Assembly (NCBI GenBank): GCA_023053685.1
Contig: JALIGW010000001.1
Coordinates: 75,047,740 to 75,111,739, forward strand
Origin: Diadophis punctatus similis
Taxonomy: Eukaryota > Chordata > Lepidosauria > Squamata > Dipsadidae
Reading direction: 5' to 3'
Length of the DNA: 64,000 bases
The translations under genes and the position numbers were made by a program. Each line of letters starts with the position of its first letter. Positions within the stretch are counted from its first letter, which is position 1. A model generated the notes under the pieces. That model saw nothing but the letters and a program-made list of their open reading frames with translations, did no database searches and was not told the origin of the DNA. This document shows positions 1-12,996 of this stretch, piece by piece.

Positions 1-36
1 CGGATAACATGGCAAGTATGCTAATATACAGTAGAA

Positions 37-482
37 CAGTGATGGAGAACCTTTTTTGGTTTGAGTGCCAAAGGGGGGGAGCGCAGGGGGGGTCGCAGGT
101 GTGCGTGCCCACACCCATAATTCCGGAGGTCCTCCGGAGGCCGGAAACCACCCGTTTGCCAATTTCCAAGGAGCCTGGGGAAAGCAAAAAAAACGGGACT
201 TCCGGTCCAACTGGAAGTTGGCAAATGGGCAGTTTCTGGCCTCCGGAGGTCCTCCAGGGAGGTGGGGGAAGGCCGTTTTTGCCCTCCCCAGGCTCCTAGA
301 AAGGCTCTGCAGCTTGGGGAGAGCAAAAAACGGGCCTTCCCCACCTCATCCGGAGGATGGAAACAGCCTGTTTCCCAATTCCCAGTGGGCCCAGAAGACC
401 CAAAAATCAGCTGGCTCGCATGGCCACCGATCTTGCTCCGCATGCCACTTGTGGCACACGTGCCATAGGTTCTCCATCACTG
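37..482 (-). mobile_element. hAT MITE, family 1 (TIR CAGTGATGGCGAACC)
   Basis: Left end CAGTGATGGAGAACC and right end GGTTCTCCATCACTG. The 8-bp TSD CAGTAGAA is perfect at 29-36 and 483-490. It has no coding capacity. The family resembles OposCharlie/OC1-like hAT elements from memory. Confidence 0.9.
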
Positions 483-1077
483 CAGTAGAAGATAAAGCCT
501 TAGAAGGCCTCTTTGCAATTGCATTACAAGAATACATAAACCCTATGTTTCTTTTGCCATGAAAAAACAACAACATGGGTTTGACACTGTCTCTGATCCA
601 GCTTATAAAACTTGAAAATCGGAAGTAATGTATCCAAACCAGGAAGCCAAGGCAGAATAACTGCTCAAACCAGAGAACTTGACAAAGTGGCTTACTCTCC
701 GTAATTAAATTTGGTAGCATTGTCTCTTGGCATAAAATGTTACTTTTTTAATGTCGGGATTCATATTGTCTTGTCACTAGCTATTAAGTTTTTGAGAGCT
801 ATTTCAACACACCTTTATTAATACATGAGTGTCAGATTTATTACAGCATACATCCATTTAATTAAACAGGGTATTAGATCACTTTTAGAATATTGTTGGC
901 CTGACAAAAAGTTCCCTGAAGAAGATCTGTCCTTTCAGACATGCCTTTTCATCTTCCAGCAAAAATATTGGAAGGAGGCGAGAGCCTTTGCACCCTGTGC
1001 TAAGCTATGGTTTATTTAAGCATGCTGTGTAGAAAACAGATCCACATTAAATCTTAGTGCGGTGTGCAAACTCACTA

Positions 1078-1463
1078 CAGGTAGCCCTCGAGTTACGACC
1101 ACAAGTGAGCCCAAAATTTATGTTGCTAAGTGAAACATTTGTTAAATGGGTTTGCCCCATTTTACGACTTTTCTTGCCACATTTGTTAAGTGAATCACTG
1201 CAGTTGTTAAGTTAGTTAAGTGAATTTGGGTTCCATATTGACTTTGCTTGTCAGAAGGTCACAAAACGAGGATCAGATGACCCCATGACAATGCAACGGT
1301 TATAAATATGAACTAGTTGTCAAGCATATGAATTTTGATTATGTGACCGTGGAGATGCTGCAACGGTCGTAAGTGTGAAAAATTGTCATAAGGTTTTTTC
1401 CCCCAGTGCCGTTGTAACTTTGAACAGTCACTAAGTGAACTGTTATAAGTCGAGGACTACCTG
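1078..1463. mobile_element. Tc1/mariner-type MITE (TIR CAGGTAGTCCTCGA-like)
   Basis: Begins CAGGTAGCCCTCGAGTTACG and ends in its near inverse CGAGGACTACCTG, flanked by TA on both sides. Internally it has repeated GTTAAGTGA motifs. A second copy, split by an LTR, lies at 13806-14487 and aligns along its length. Confidence 0.85.
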
Positions 1464-1895
1464 TACTGTCTCCAACAGTCCTATGGCTAAGAACCATGTG
1501 TACTATTCTCCACAAGCAACACTTATAGAATAAAAGAAACTGTTACTAAATACATGGGAGAGTTTTGTGAATTATTGTACTCACAAAATATCCTTTTCCT
1601 ATCACAGAATCCACAGAGTAATGTCTAAAATTCCACATCTAGAATTATGTAGGCTTGAATGAGTTTCAGAACCTGTTTATTATTGTGAACTGCTTTGAAA
1701 TCCTTTATAGTTTAAAAGCACTATGCAATTACTGCTTAAATCTAAAAATTAAGCCTCTCCTATTTAAAAAAAAACCCGTCAGTTAAAAAAATAGAACCTA
1801 TTAAGGTTATTTTGCATGCATACTAAGAGAAAACCACTGAACATAAGGTTGACTCAAATTTTATTTAGTTATATAGAAGTCATTTAAACACTTTA

Positions 1896-2108
<213 letters not shown>

Positions 2109-3394
2109 TTATAATAACAAAGACTATGTAAGCATAATCTATCTCTGCTTAATTGAAAACTCAATATATAATTTAGATTTAAAATGTATTTATTTATCAC
2201 TACACTGACATTATTTTTAGATTCTTCCTTCAGCTACTATGCTATTTCTAATGCCATAAGCCTGAATTATAGAGCCATGTAAACACAGTGGCATTGTTCA
2301 GTCAGAAGTTAGAGAAAGAATATATGAGTTGCCTTATATTGTTTTTTCCCTGGTGATTTGAGACGGAGATCCCTGAAACATATTCACAAAACAGGGGAAA
2401 CCAGGTTTATAGAATGAGGGGACCCTACATGCAAAGGGAACAAAAAGTCAAAAGGTGACATATTATTCTGGACTAATTCATACACATTTTGCATTTAGTT
2501 TATATAAAGCTTTGCTAATGGCAGCAACTGTGTTCAAGAACACTTGATAGATACAGGTCAAAGTCTGGTTTACAGATAGTAAATTGAGATTAAGGTGTTT
2601 TCTTCTGGGTAATCTATACTGCAACACGCTATTAAGCAGTAACTAGTTAAAAGTAGCTTTGGCCGTGAAGTGGATTCAAGTGAAAGGCTAATGCCCTCTC
2701 ACCTTTCTAACTGTGGGGCATGTTTAATATTTTACTATTTCTGAAAAAGTGATACATATTATCAACCTGTTCTGAAGCACAAATCAAATACCAAAGAAAG
2801 TTTAACAGAAACTCAGTGCCCAAGTTGGCAATAATTAGTCCCAAGAGCATGTCGTAAAACTAATGATTTGAACATGATGGCCTTTGTACTTTAATGAAAG
2901 AGGTTTTGTTCTAAATTCCACACATGCAAAGTGGAATTCCACAAATTCCATGTCAGTCAGGCAGTCTAACCGAAACCAAACACAATCTGATTTGGAAAGG
3001 TGATAATTGGCAGGCAGCCAGTCTTCTACTTTCTTTTCTTTCTTTCTTTTTTCCCCTAAGGAAGGAGAGACAAAAAGACGCAGGGGTGCAGAATCATTTA
3101 TTTACCACAAGCAGAATGGAGAATTACAACTGCTACAGTCATGCTACGTTTCCCCCACCGCCTTACCTTCGTTTGTCATACTGGGTGGTGGAGTGCTTGA
3201 CATAAACAAACTGAACAGGCGACATGGCCTTGTGAGTGAACAAATTCTTGTGGTCTGTTGCTTAGCAACCTGTATGAGGCCATCCCTCTTGCGTGTCTAC
3301 AGATATTTGCTTCCCATTAGCTTCATATCAAAACAAGTGACCTTTACAACTTGGACCTATTCTGTGCACCCAACCATACATAGCTGAAATTCAG

Positions 3395-3396
<2 letters not shown>

Positions 3397-3446
<50 letters not shown>
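3397..3446. repeat. (CA)n microsatellite
   Basis: About 25 uninterrupted CA units within MAP3K21 intron 1. Confidence 0.98.
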
Positions 3447-3450
<4 letters not shown>

Positions 3451-3703
3451 TACACAGAATCTGAAAGTTACTTTACCATAAATCATGAAATAGAACAATT
3501 CTATAAGTGACTGATGCCAGGCATGTGACTGGGTGAACCCAGTTTGTTTGCAAAATATTCATTCCAATGTGAGGACATAAAAGTTCTTTTTCAGAACTAA
3601 AATTAGGGTTGAATTCAATCGGTCCGTTCATGGGATGGTGTCAAGAAAAAAGCAAGCTTCCATTTCCTCTGCAGTCTCCAGGCATCTTAACATCTGTTCT
3701 AAG

Positions 3704-4048
3704 ATAAAGGTAAAGGTTCCCCTCGCACACATGTGCTAGTCGTTCCCGACTCTAGGGGGCGGTGCTCATCTCCATTTCAAAGCCGAAGAGCCAACGCTGT
3801 CTGATGATGATTCTGTGGTCATGTGCCGGCATGACTAAACACCGAAGGCGCACAGAACGCTGTTACCTTCCCACCAAGGTGGTCCCTATTTTTCTACTTG
3901 CTTTTTTGCATGCTTTCGAACTGCTAGGTTGGCAGAAGCTGGGGCAAGTAACGGGAGCTCAGCACGGCATTAGGGATTCAAACCGCCGAACTACCAACCT
4001 TTCTGATTGATAAGCTCAGCATCTTAGCCACTGAGCCAACACGTCCCC
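3704..4048 (-). mobile_element. Sauria-type SINE, full length
   Basis: The tRNA-derived head is at the right end on the minus strand (GGGACGTGTTGGCTCAGTGG..., with a B-box-like GGTTTGAATCCC). The 3' tail at the left reads CTTTACCTTTAT in minus orientation, the RTE/Bov-B-like end of Sauria SINEs. The 16-bp TSD TAACATCTGTTCTAAG is perfect at 3688-3703 and 4049-4064, indicating LINE-mediated insertion with target-primed reverse transcription. Confidence 0.92.
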
Positions 4049-5174
4049 TAACATCTGTTCTAAGGAGTCCCAAAATATGGGACAGATTTGATTAAGCAGG
4101 GTGAAATGAGGAGGGAGGCATCATTTCAAAAAGTGCTGCGGTTTGCTTGATCATAATTCAACCTTACATCAAGCTTATTAACCTTTTAGATATTTAAATT
4201 TGTAAAATCAGCATAAAAATATATTTAGGCTGTACCTATGTAAGCTCCATTGAACTCAATGAGTTTAAAATCTATTTAACACCTGAGTGTATGACAAGTT
4301 ACACTGAACCGTTCAAAATATTACAAGTTTGAAATCTTACCAGTTTTAAATTCTATCAGTTTTACATCTTGCCATAATTATTGGTTTATCCAAAGAGGAG
4401 AAGACAACAGATGTCTGAAGGTGTATGTTGTTCCTAGAGATCCATTTCAGGCACATGACTTGTTATCCAATAATACAATGGTTGGTAATCGCCACCCCCA
4501 ATACTAAAAATGCAGCATGCAAAGTACAAAATCCAAATGATATACTCACTGTGGAAGTAGATATCTTTAACCTGATTATCTGCATTAAAACTGGCCTTGG
4601 GGAGGTAGCTTATTGGGAGACAGAGGAGGACACAAGATAATACTATATCACTGATAAGGTTAGAATGCTTCCTTCCCAATTATCAAGAATATCAATTCTT
4701 TTTTCCCTTTATTCTATTGTTGTCCATTCGGAATCGTGAAGCCAACTAAATTCCACTGCTTTGGCCCAAAGAGCAGACACGTTAATCTATTACATCAAAA
4801 TTAACAGTATGTCCTCTGGCACTCTTTTTTTAAAATCACATTTTCTGTGGTTTTGGATTAGACTCGATGTGTTTAATTTTATATTTGTAGTCCACCCAAC
4901 CCTGTTACAACTCTGCAACAAATCTAAAAGTCTCTATGTGCCGCAAGAATAATTACTCTTTCTAAATATTAATTAAATGGAATTCAATTTGGCCTCTTAA
5001 AAAGACAAGAGGCTTTTAACACTTAGAACTTGAGCCATTCCCTTCCTGTCCACTTTGAAATATGAAAGGGGATAAAATGGCTCCAGAAAATTATCAATGC
5101 CTTGCTTCAGGAAGAGGTGTTGCCAGCAACTTTAAAATAAGCTGTGGTATATCTCCACTTTCAGAGGCCCTATT

Positions 5175-5296
5175 CAAGGGTGGGCAAACTATGGTTCTTT
5201 GAGGACCTATGGACTTCAACTCCCAGAATTCCGGCTCAGGAATTCTGGGAGTTGAAGTCCACAGGTCCTCAAAGAGCCATAGTTTGCCCACCCCTG
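5175..5296. mobile_element. palindromic MITE (GGACTTCAACTCCCAGAATTC family), copy 1
   Basis: A near-perfect inverted repeat of about 60-bp arms: AAGGGTGGGCAAACTATGG at the left and its inverse at the right, with GAATTCTGGGAGTTGAAGTCC in the arms. A solo arm of a related copy is at about 5600-5660. Confidence 0.85.
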
Positions 5297-5599
5297 CGTG
5301 GCCTATCTGAACCCAGCAGTCCCTAATAACTATAACTCTGTCTCTAACTTTTCTTTTCAGGATAAAGGTTATGGAGATTGTGGTCATTGACAGCCATGGA
5401 GAAGTCTAGAGATAGAAGGCTATCTGAACCTGTTTCAGTCAAAGTTCAGGTTTGTTGTTTTATGAATAAAAGTGGCAAATGCTTCCTGGGCTCTCAGTGG
5501 CTTTCAGCACCATCAACCATGGTATCCCCTCTGGACCAGCTAAGAGAAGTCTGGTATTACAATTATTCCACTCTTTCCTTAGCTGGCATTTCCATTTGA

Positions 5600-5660
5600 T
5601 ATATTCTGGGAGTTGAAGTCCACGAGTCATAGAAGAGCCAACTTTGCCTACCCCTGATAT
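5600..5660. mobile_element. single arm of the palindromic MITE family
   Basis: TTCTGGGAGTTGAAGTCCAC followed by GAGTCATAGAAGAGCCAACT and a CCTACCCCTG end. It matches the right arm of the copy at 47911-48045; the left arm is missing. Confidence 0.7.
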
Positions 5661-5969
5661 AGGGGGAGGAGAGGTTGGCGAGACAGCTACTCCTTTGGGG
5701 GAGGGGGGAACAGGACTTGGTATTTTTTCTGCTGTTTTTTAATGTCAACATGAAGCTCCTGCTCCAGGTTATCCACTGGTTCAGGGTGTGACATCATTGG
5801 GTTTTTTCTTCTTCTTCTTTATTCCTTATTGGCCGATTTTTCATCATTCATCCATGCATAATCTTATATCTATAAGCAAAATGTTCTTCACTCACAAGGA
5901 ACATCTAATCTTCAATCCACTATATAAATAGGGCCAAACATCTTCCCAATGCTACAAGACCCATCTCTT

Positions 5970-6125
5970 AACAACAATATGCTGATGATACCCAACTATA
6001 CATCACCCTTCTGGGTCAGACAGGAGATGCTGTTATTGTCCTGTCTCAATACATGGAAACTGTCTGGATGGAACAAAATAAGCTGAAACTGAATCTGAGC
6101 AACAGTTCCTGTTCATCCATCAAGA
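5970..6125 (+). pseudogene. LINE (CR1/L2-like) reverse transcriptase remnant
   Basis: In one frame it reads QYADDTQLYIT, the YADD box of a non-LTR retrotransposon RT, then GQTGDAV...LSQYMETVWMEQNKL and KLNLS. It is a short decayed fragment with no full ORF. Confidence 0.75.
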
Positions 6126-6453
6126 ACATAATGGGACCAATTTGGCACACTGTCAGGAGTTGGCAAAATAAAGTTTGAGACTGCAATGAGCTATATCCAG
6201 CCAGAAAAAGAAAAATCCTACAATGGGAGAAACAGTCGGCCAGCAGCTTGCAATACGTCTGATTCTTCCATACTTAAGCCCAGTTCTCCTTCCATCCTGG
6301 TCAAGTCACTCAGAGCAGAGCTGCTATTAAAGATTTGCAGACGTCATGTTCACCATGCATGTAGGAAAGGATCTCACATTGCATCCTCTACCTTTATTCC
6401 TAGCCGTATAAATACTGTACATTGGGAAATTTCTTGAATGTCTTATTATAGGG

Positions 6454-6869
6454 CAGTGATGGCGAACCTTTTTTGGTTCGTGTGCCAAAAGGCAGGGTGT
6501 GCGCATGCTAGCACATGTGCATGTTCCCACACCCATTCCCTCCCCCCACGTATGCGCACCCCCCCTGCCCCCGTGCATGCACACAGGCCTCACTGAAGCC
6601 TGGGACGGTGAAAAAACAGCCCAACGGGCAAACCGGAAGTTCGGAAAAACAGACTTCCAGTTTGCCCGTTGGGCCATTTTTCGCTCTCCGGGGTTTCAGG
6701 GAAGCTTCCCTGAAGCCTCCGGAGGGCGAAATGGCTTTCCCCAAGGCCGAAATCAGCTGGCCAGTGCGCACATGTGCACTGGAGCTGACATAGGGCAATG
6801 CCTCGCATGCCCTTTGATATGGCTCCGCGTGCCACCTGTGGCGCGCGTGCCATAGGTTCACCATCACTG
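6454..6869 (-). mobile_element. hAT MITE, family 1
   Basis: Ends CAGTGATGGCGAACC and GGTTCACCATCACTG. The TSD TTATAGGG is perfect (6446-6453, 6870-6877). The right TSD overlaps the start of a 30-bp tandem repeat. Confidence 0.92.
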
Positions 6870-6874
6870 TTATA

Positions 6875-6964
6875 GGGGATACACATTAAATGTGCTAATG
6901 GAATGGGGATACACATTAAATGTGCTAATGGAATGGGGATACACATTAAATGTGCTAATGGAAA
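6875..6964. repeat. 30-bp tandem repeat, three units
   Basis: Three almost identical 30-bp units beginning GGGGATACACATTAAATGTG. Each contains the palindrome CACATTAAATGTG. The array begins inside the right TSD of the adjacent MITE. Confidence 0.95.
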
Positions 6965-9900
6965 TACATTACACTGCACTCCTACGTGGTCTTGGCAGCT
7001 CAGTTTTATTTCTTTCACTAGGTATGTACACATAACACAGAGAAACCTGGAATCTTTACATTTCCAATACTGAAAGGCTCAATGGTGTACATAAGCCCAA
7101 ACTTGTATTAAGTGACCATACATGTTTCTTCTCCTGTTTCGGTCTTAAAACGTATCACCATAATTCCTGCTTCCCCTCAGTTCATCCTTACAAGCAAGAC
7201 AATTTTACACTACTATCAGTATGTTGGATTATTAGGGTCCTGCACATCACTGCCACTTCAAATTAGTAGCATGCTTCCTTACAGTCTTGAGTCAGAAGGA
7301 TTCTCACGTTATATACTGTATTACAAGGTCTGACCTGACTTGCTTTTCCTTTCACTTTCTACTAAATTTAATTTGTAGACATCAGCTCCTAGCCATCTAT
7401 GAGAATTGATTCATACTAAGCACACCAGATAAACCAAAATACCCATATTTGAATTCCACTTGATGACAAATATTATTGAATGAAAACCTGATTTGATAAG
7501 ATAAAAAGTGAACTCAAGTGAAAAACCATATTTTTCCCAATTTCACTTAAGCAGATTTTTTTTCCTAAGTATACTAATAGTATTTGGATCTGATTCTGAA
7601 CAGCGGTCAGGATAGAAGAAAATCATCTAAAAAAACTGACTTATGCCAGACTCCACAAAATTAGGAATTCCATTTTTCAAAATCAGAAGCACAAAACTCA
7701 GGAAGGCCAGAGCACTTTCCTTTAAGACAAGTCTTAAACTAATTTCTAACAGGAAATTACCGGTAAATAATTTGGTCCAAGTAATTTCGGAACAGTGAAA
7801 TTTTCAATATTTTAAAAATGAGTATTTACTTACTGCAGGTGCATGTACTTCCTAGGTGGGGTACAGGAAACTGTATTTTGGCTTGCAAGGTAGTCTTTGG
7901 TTCAGGCATCTCAGTTTGCACAGAATAGCATGAGGATGTTTGGGTTAAAATTGAGTTTTGTTGTGCTTCTGGCATATTGACCAAAATGTGATAAAAGTCA
8001 CCAGTATCACATCATTATTGCTACCAGAAAATGCTGCATGTGACATGGGTTAAGTCTGATAACCTAATTACCTTTTCCCATTTTACAATAAAGTGTTACT
8101 GTCAGAATTCAGGAAGATTTTGTATTTCAACTCAGTCAATCATTTGGCCTATTCCATTTATTGATGTATAAATGTATTCATTAATAGTTATCTCCCACCT
8201 TTCCTTCAAGTGTGCAAGTTGGCATACAGAACACTTCCTCCTACTACAGTATTTACACCACAACAGTCCAGTGAAATATGTTGGATTGAGAGAGTGACTG
8301 GCCCAAAGTCACGCACAGAACTGTATTTAAGAGCTAGAACACAGGTCTCTCCAGAGCCAATCTATTTCATAATCACGCCATCATACTGGGTCTCATTTGC
8401 ACACAACCATTAGAACACAAACATTAGAACTATTAGAACACTGCTAATTCTGCTCCTTATCAATTGATAAGTGTAGACATTTCTGTTCTTCTCCACTGTA
8501 TAAATACACACCCACTAAACCAGAAAACCAAGATATAGATTTATTAGCAGAAGTTTCTTCCAACTTTCTCTCACACTTACTTTATTAACTAATTATTACC
8601 TGTCCCAATTCCAATGGATTTGGGGAATGTGCATGAATAAAAACAAAGCTGTACAATCAACAAAAGTCAAACCTCGAATCAGTAGACATGAATAAACCAT
8701 CAAAATCCATGTATCTTTGGGGAAAGGGTCCCAACAAGCCCCCCCCTCAAATGACAGTACTGATGGGCAAATTCATTTATGGCATATCCCATTGCTGTAA
8801 AGAGATTTAATCATAATGAGAAGCACTTGGGCTTGGAAGACTATTGGCAACAATAGAATGGTTTTAAGATTACTGTTCATCATCAAAAAGAGCCGAACTA
8901 TTAATCTCAATTATCTTACTTCAACTAAATGTCTATTAATACCTATGCACAAATACCGAAGTATGTGACAAAGAATCACACTGTTAGCAATACATAATAT
9001 TGTTTATCTCTTTCAAACTACCAAGTACAGCCTACGTTACATTTAAAACCTTTATGGTTTCAATACACAAACTACCATTTAATTTAAGTGTTTAACTTTT
9101 CCTGGTTCTGCTAAGTAGGATTTTCCTATTTCTGCTGATGGAGAACATTGGATTCCATTCCTTCCATATCATAAAGGTAACTACATACAGTAATTGAGGA
9201 GGAAGCATAAAAGATAAACAGTTCACAAAAGAGAAGTAAGGTAGAGAGTGCTTGAATACTGTAAGCCATTTAAAATATTGTAAATATTGTAAATATTTTT
9301 AAAATAATAAGGACATGAGTAGTGTAAATCTTCAGAAGGGACAATGTAGAAAACATGTATGGTATTGTTGTCTTTCCTTCAAACCTATATTTTGTTCCTG
9401 ATCAGGTTGACATCTAGACTTCACAAAAATTGTCAATAATTTCTACCCAAATATTTACTCTAGCTATGGCTTACACTTAAGGATATTCCTCACTGAAGCC
9501 ATGTTTACCACCATTTAAAATCTACAACTCTCAAATAAAGCTAATCCTTTATAAAAGCATGTGCCAATTAAAGATAGGGTGTGTTTAACCACCACTCACA
9601 TCACAGTCTAATAACTGTTCTAGGACGTGCCTAGTCATATTTTTAGAAATCTACCTAATCTTTATTAAGGTTGATTATGGAACATCAGGTAGGTGTGGGT
9701 TAAAAATACTCAAAGCATGTTGTTAAAATTAAAAAATACCTTCATTTGGTTGGATTCATGCCATAAAACAATGGATTTTGGTAAACCAAAGTCTTTGACT
9801 ATTAGACCACAGAAAGAAAAGCATTTACGTGTCTCTGTATTTTAAGTAATCTCTTGCTCAGAATAGAGGGTATATGAGCTACCCTCTTTGCAGAAAAAGC

Positions 9901-10519
9901 ATCCAAACTTAGTAATTTAGCATACTTCTTAGGAAAGTATGAGTTACAACTAACACATGTCCCACTGGTCAAGATCAGCTGACATACTTTAAGGGTGGCA
10001 CTCCTATTTTGTGCCTTTGATTAAAGCAAGGCCTGATGACTGTGTTATAAGTTGACTCCCTGAAAAGTTAGGTTATTAACAATAGCCTTATACAGAATGT
10101 TTCCAAGTTGTTTCATTTCTTGAATAACAAGTTACAGAACCCAAGCCATGGCTGCTGCAATGTTTTGGAGGAAGCAAAGGGAAGGCTGGCTTATCAGGCT
10201 TGAGTTAAAAGCACACCTGCAAAAGCAAACATTTCATTAGCAGTGAAAAGAACAAAGCAAAGCTGTTCTGCCAATATTGGCACGTCTGCCACTGATTGAA
10301 TGGAAGCTCCCAAATTAGCTAAGGAAAGAGCCCCTTACCTATACACTTCGGAGCTCTGTTATCAGAATATGTGTTTGATTTCCCAGCAAACTCTGAGTGG
10401 CTTATAAAGACAGAAAAAATAATTCTAAAAAGAAGCATTATTTATATTAACATTTATTTTGCAAGATATTTATGTTTGGAACGTAAAAACCCTATTGCAG
10501 AAAGAAATCAGTTATGGAG

Positions 10520-10596
<77 letters not shown>

Positions 10597-10660
10597 TTCC
10601 TTCCTTTCTCTCTCTCTCTCTCTCTCTCCCTTCCTTCCTTCCCCTCCCCTCCCTTCCTTA
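10520..10660. repeat. (TTTC)n / (TC)n / (TTCC)n microsatellite
   Basis: TTTC units grade into TTCC, TC and CCCTTCC tracts. The open frames across it are low-complexity artefacts. Confidence 0.97.
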
Positions 10661-10990
10661 AATTTATTGTCCCCCCATCTTATCATAGGTCCCCCATCTT
10701 ACCATCTTATTGGGAGGCTTACAGTAATAAAAATACATCTATACATATACAATTAAAACGTAATTAAAATAAAACATTAAAACCTAAGGACATGTGGGGA
10801 GGACAGGGGTGGAGTGGGGGGGAGGCGGGATCTGTTGTTACTCAATCAACCACCTCCACCAATCCCAGTGGAATGAGATGGTCCCTCAAGTAACCTAGCC
10901 CCAAGCCATAAAGGGCCTTAAAGGTGATCACAAACACCTTGAATTGCAACTGAAAGACCAGCACCGAATGCAGCTCGCGGAGTGGTGGTG
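10660..10990. repeat. unclassified interspersed repeat (LINE-like)
   Basis: Contains CATAAAGGGCCTTAAAGGTG and ACACCTTGAATTGCAACTG, a sequence I associate with dispersed squamate LINE-related repeats. No ends were identified. Confidence 0.35.
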
Positions 10991-11145
10991 GTTACTGGGG
11001 ACATTCTTGGCAAACCCCCCCCCCCAATTGCCTTTGCCACCACACTCTGCACCAGCGGTATCTTCCACATGCTCTTCAAGGGCAGTTTATTATTTTAAAA
11101 TAAATCCAACAATAAACTTATTTTTCTTTTTTGGAAAGCTTAGAG

Positions 11146-11569
11146 CAGTGATGGCGAACCTATGGCACGGGTGCCACAGGTGGCACGCGGAGCCATATCT
11201 GCCGGCACGCGAGCTGTTACCCTAGCTCAGCTCCAGCGTGCATGTGCACGCCGGCCAACTGATTTTTGGCTCACACGGAGGCTTTGGGAGAACATTTTAG
11301 GCTTCTGGAGGGCCTCCGGGGGGTGTTTTTGCCCTCCCCAGGCTCCAGGGAAGTCTCTGGAGCCTGGGGAGGGGGAAAACAGGCCTACTGGGCCCTCCGG
11401 AAGTTGGGAAACAGGCCGTTTCCGGCCTCCAGAGGACCTCTGCGGGGGCAGGGGAGGCCGTTTTTGCAATCCCCAGGCATTGAATTATGGGTGTGGGCAC
11501 TCGCATGTGCGTGATAGCGTGCGCGCACGCACTTTCGGCACCCGAGGGAGAAAAGGTTCGCCATCACTG
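11146..11569 (+). mobile_element. hAT MITE, family 1
   Basis: TIRs CAGTGATGGCGAACC and GGTTCGCCATCACTG. The TSD GCTTAGAG is perfect (11138-11145, 11570-11577). The interior is GC-rich, with GGCCTCCGG-type motifs. Confidence 0.93.
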
Positions 11570-12344
11570 GCTTAGAGCATATTTAGAATGAGATACCGGT
11601 AGCTGTCAACTTTTTTATTCAGAAAGTGTAAAATGATAGATACATATAATACATGCTTGTCCCATCACTGACCCATTTTAGATTAATATCCATGAATCTG
11701 TTAATATTGTTTGGGGGAAATGGTATGTAAAGATATCAGCATAGTGTTGAATTATACCAGGAACTGGGAATTTACCAATGCATGAAAAACTTTGACTTAT
11801 CAAGCAAGGAATACAGCAAAACAAAAACAGCCTATTATGATTCAGTCTTGTACTGAAGTCACTGCTTCAATGTAATAGAAAGACTGATCAACATGACTCC
11901 ATGTTTCGTCTCATTTATTTATTTATTTATTCATTAAATTTATATGCCCATTTCACTCTGAAAAGTGACTCTGCGAAGCTTTGCTGTTATTATTTTCTGC
12001 AATTTAAGTCAATTTTAACTATTGACAAATTGTCTGGACTAGTCCCTACAATTTTCTTGGCAACATTTTAGAAGTGGTTTGCCCTTGCCTACATTTTAGA
12101 GTTGAGAGACAATGACTGGCCCAAGGTTATCCTGCTGGCCTTGTGCCTAAAGCAGGACTAAAACTCACAATCTCCCAGTTTCTATCCTGGTATCTTAACA
12201 ATTACACCAAATTGGTTCGCTTATTACTCCATGTGGTCTATGTTTAATGTTGTGTTTAAAAACAGGGTTGCTTTCTGTACATCTGATAACATTTTTTTCC
12301 TTCGATTTCTGTTTCTCTTACTGTTTGTTTCAGTTTCTTGTATA

Positions 12345-12996
12345 CAGTCATATCTTGGTACTCGACTACTTTGAAACTCATCGAATTTACTCGACACATT
12401 TTGACGAAAAAATTTTATCCTGGTACTCGTCATTTGTTTGGTACTCAACATGCAGGATAGAACTTGTCAATGTCAGTTTCCTCGTGATTCTCTACCCTTT
12501 CTAGCCAAAACAAACGGTTACATATTAGTCATGTGGTCTCTGCATGTACACATCCCCTCATCGTCTCCTTAGTGTTTGTGGTCATTTTGTGTATTTTTGC
12601 ACATTTTTTTCTCATCAGTACAGGTAAAGTGAAGTTTTTATTTTATTTACCGTATTTTTCCATGTATAAGATACTTTTTCTTAAAAATATTTACCTAAAA
12701 ATGGAGGGGCGTCTTATACACGGGGGGCGCGAGAGGAGAACCGAAGGCGTCCTATACATAGGGGAATCTTATAGATGGAAAAATATGGTAATCTAAGTAT
12801 TTATTAATTTTTAGGTTTATTTCTCATGTAAAGTAATGATATACAATCCTGTCTTTTTACACATTGCCTTAAAATGTGCATTGTTTTTTGTTTGGGAATG
12901 CATTAAATTTATTTATATTATTCCTTATGGAAAAAATTATTTGATACTCATCGCACCCCCTGGAACCAATTAATGACGAGTACCGAGGTATCACTG
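12345..12996. mobile_element. mariner-type MITE (CAGTNATACCTCGGTACTCG), interrupted
   Basis: Left end CAGTCATATCTTGGTACTCG and right end CGAGTACCGAGGTATCACTG, flanked by TA. It is interrupted by a second TA-flanked MITE at 12650-12788. Confidence 0.85.
12650..12788. mobile_element. nested MITE (CCGTATTTTTCC...GTATAAGA)
   Basis: Ends CCGTATTTTTCCATGTATAA and its inverse GATGGAAAAATATGG, with TA on each side. It is inserted in the 12345-12996 element and so is younger than it. It is related to the larger copy at 36404-37103. Confidence 0.85.

Noticed and set aside
6327..7033. Frames of 80-147 codons on both strands
   Set aside because: They lie in a GC-rich MITE and a 30-bp tandem repeat (repeated LAHLMCIPIP); not genes.
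10371..10767. Overlapping Phe/Leu/Ser-rich frames
   Set aside because: Products of the TTTC microsatellite.
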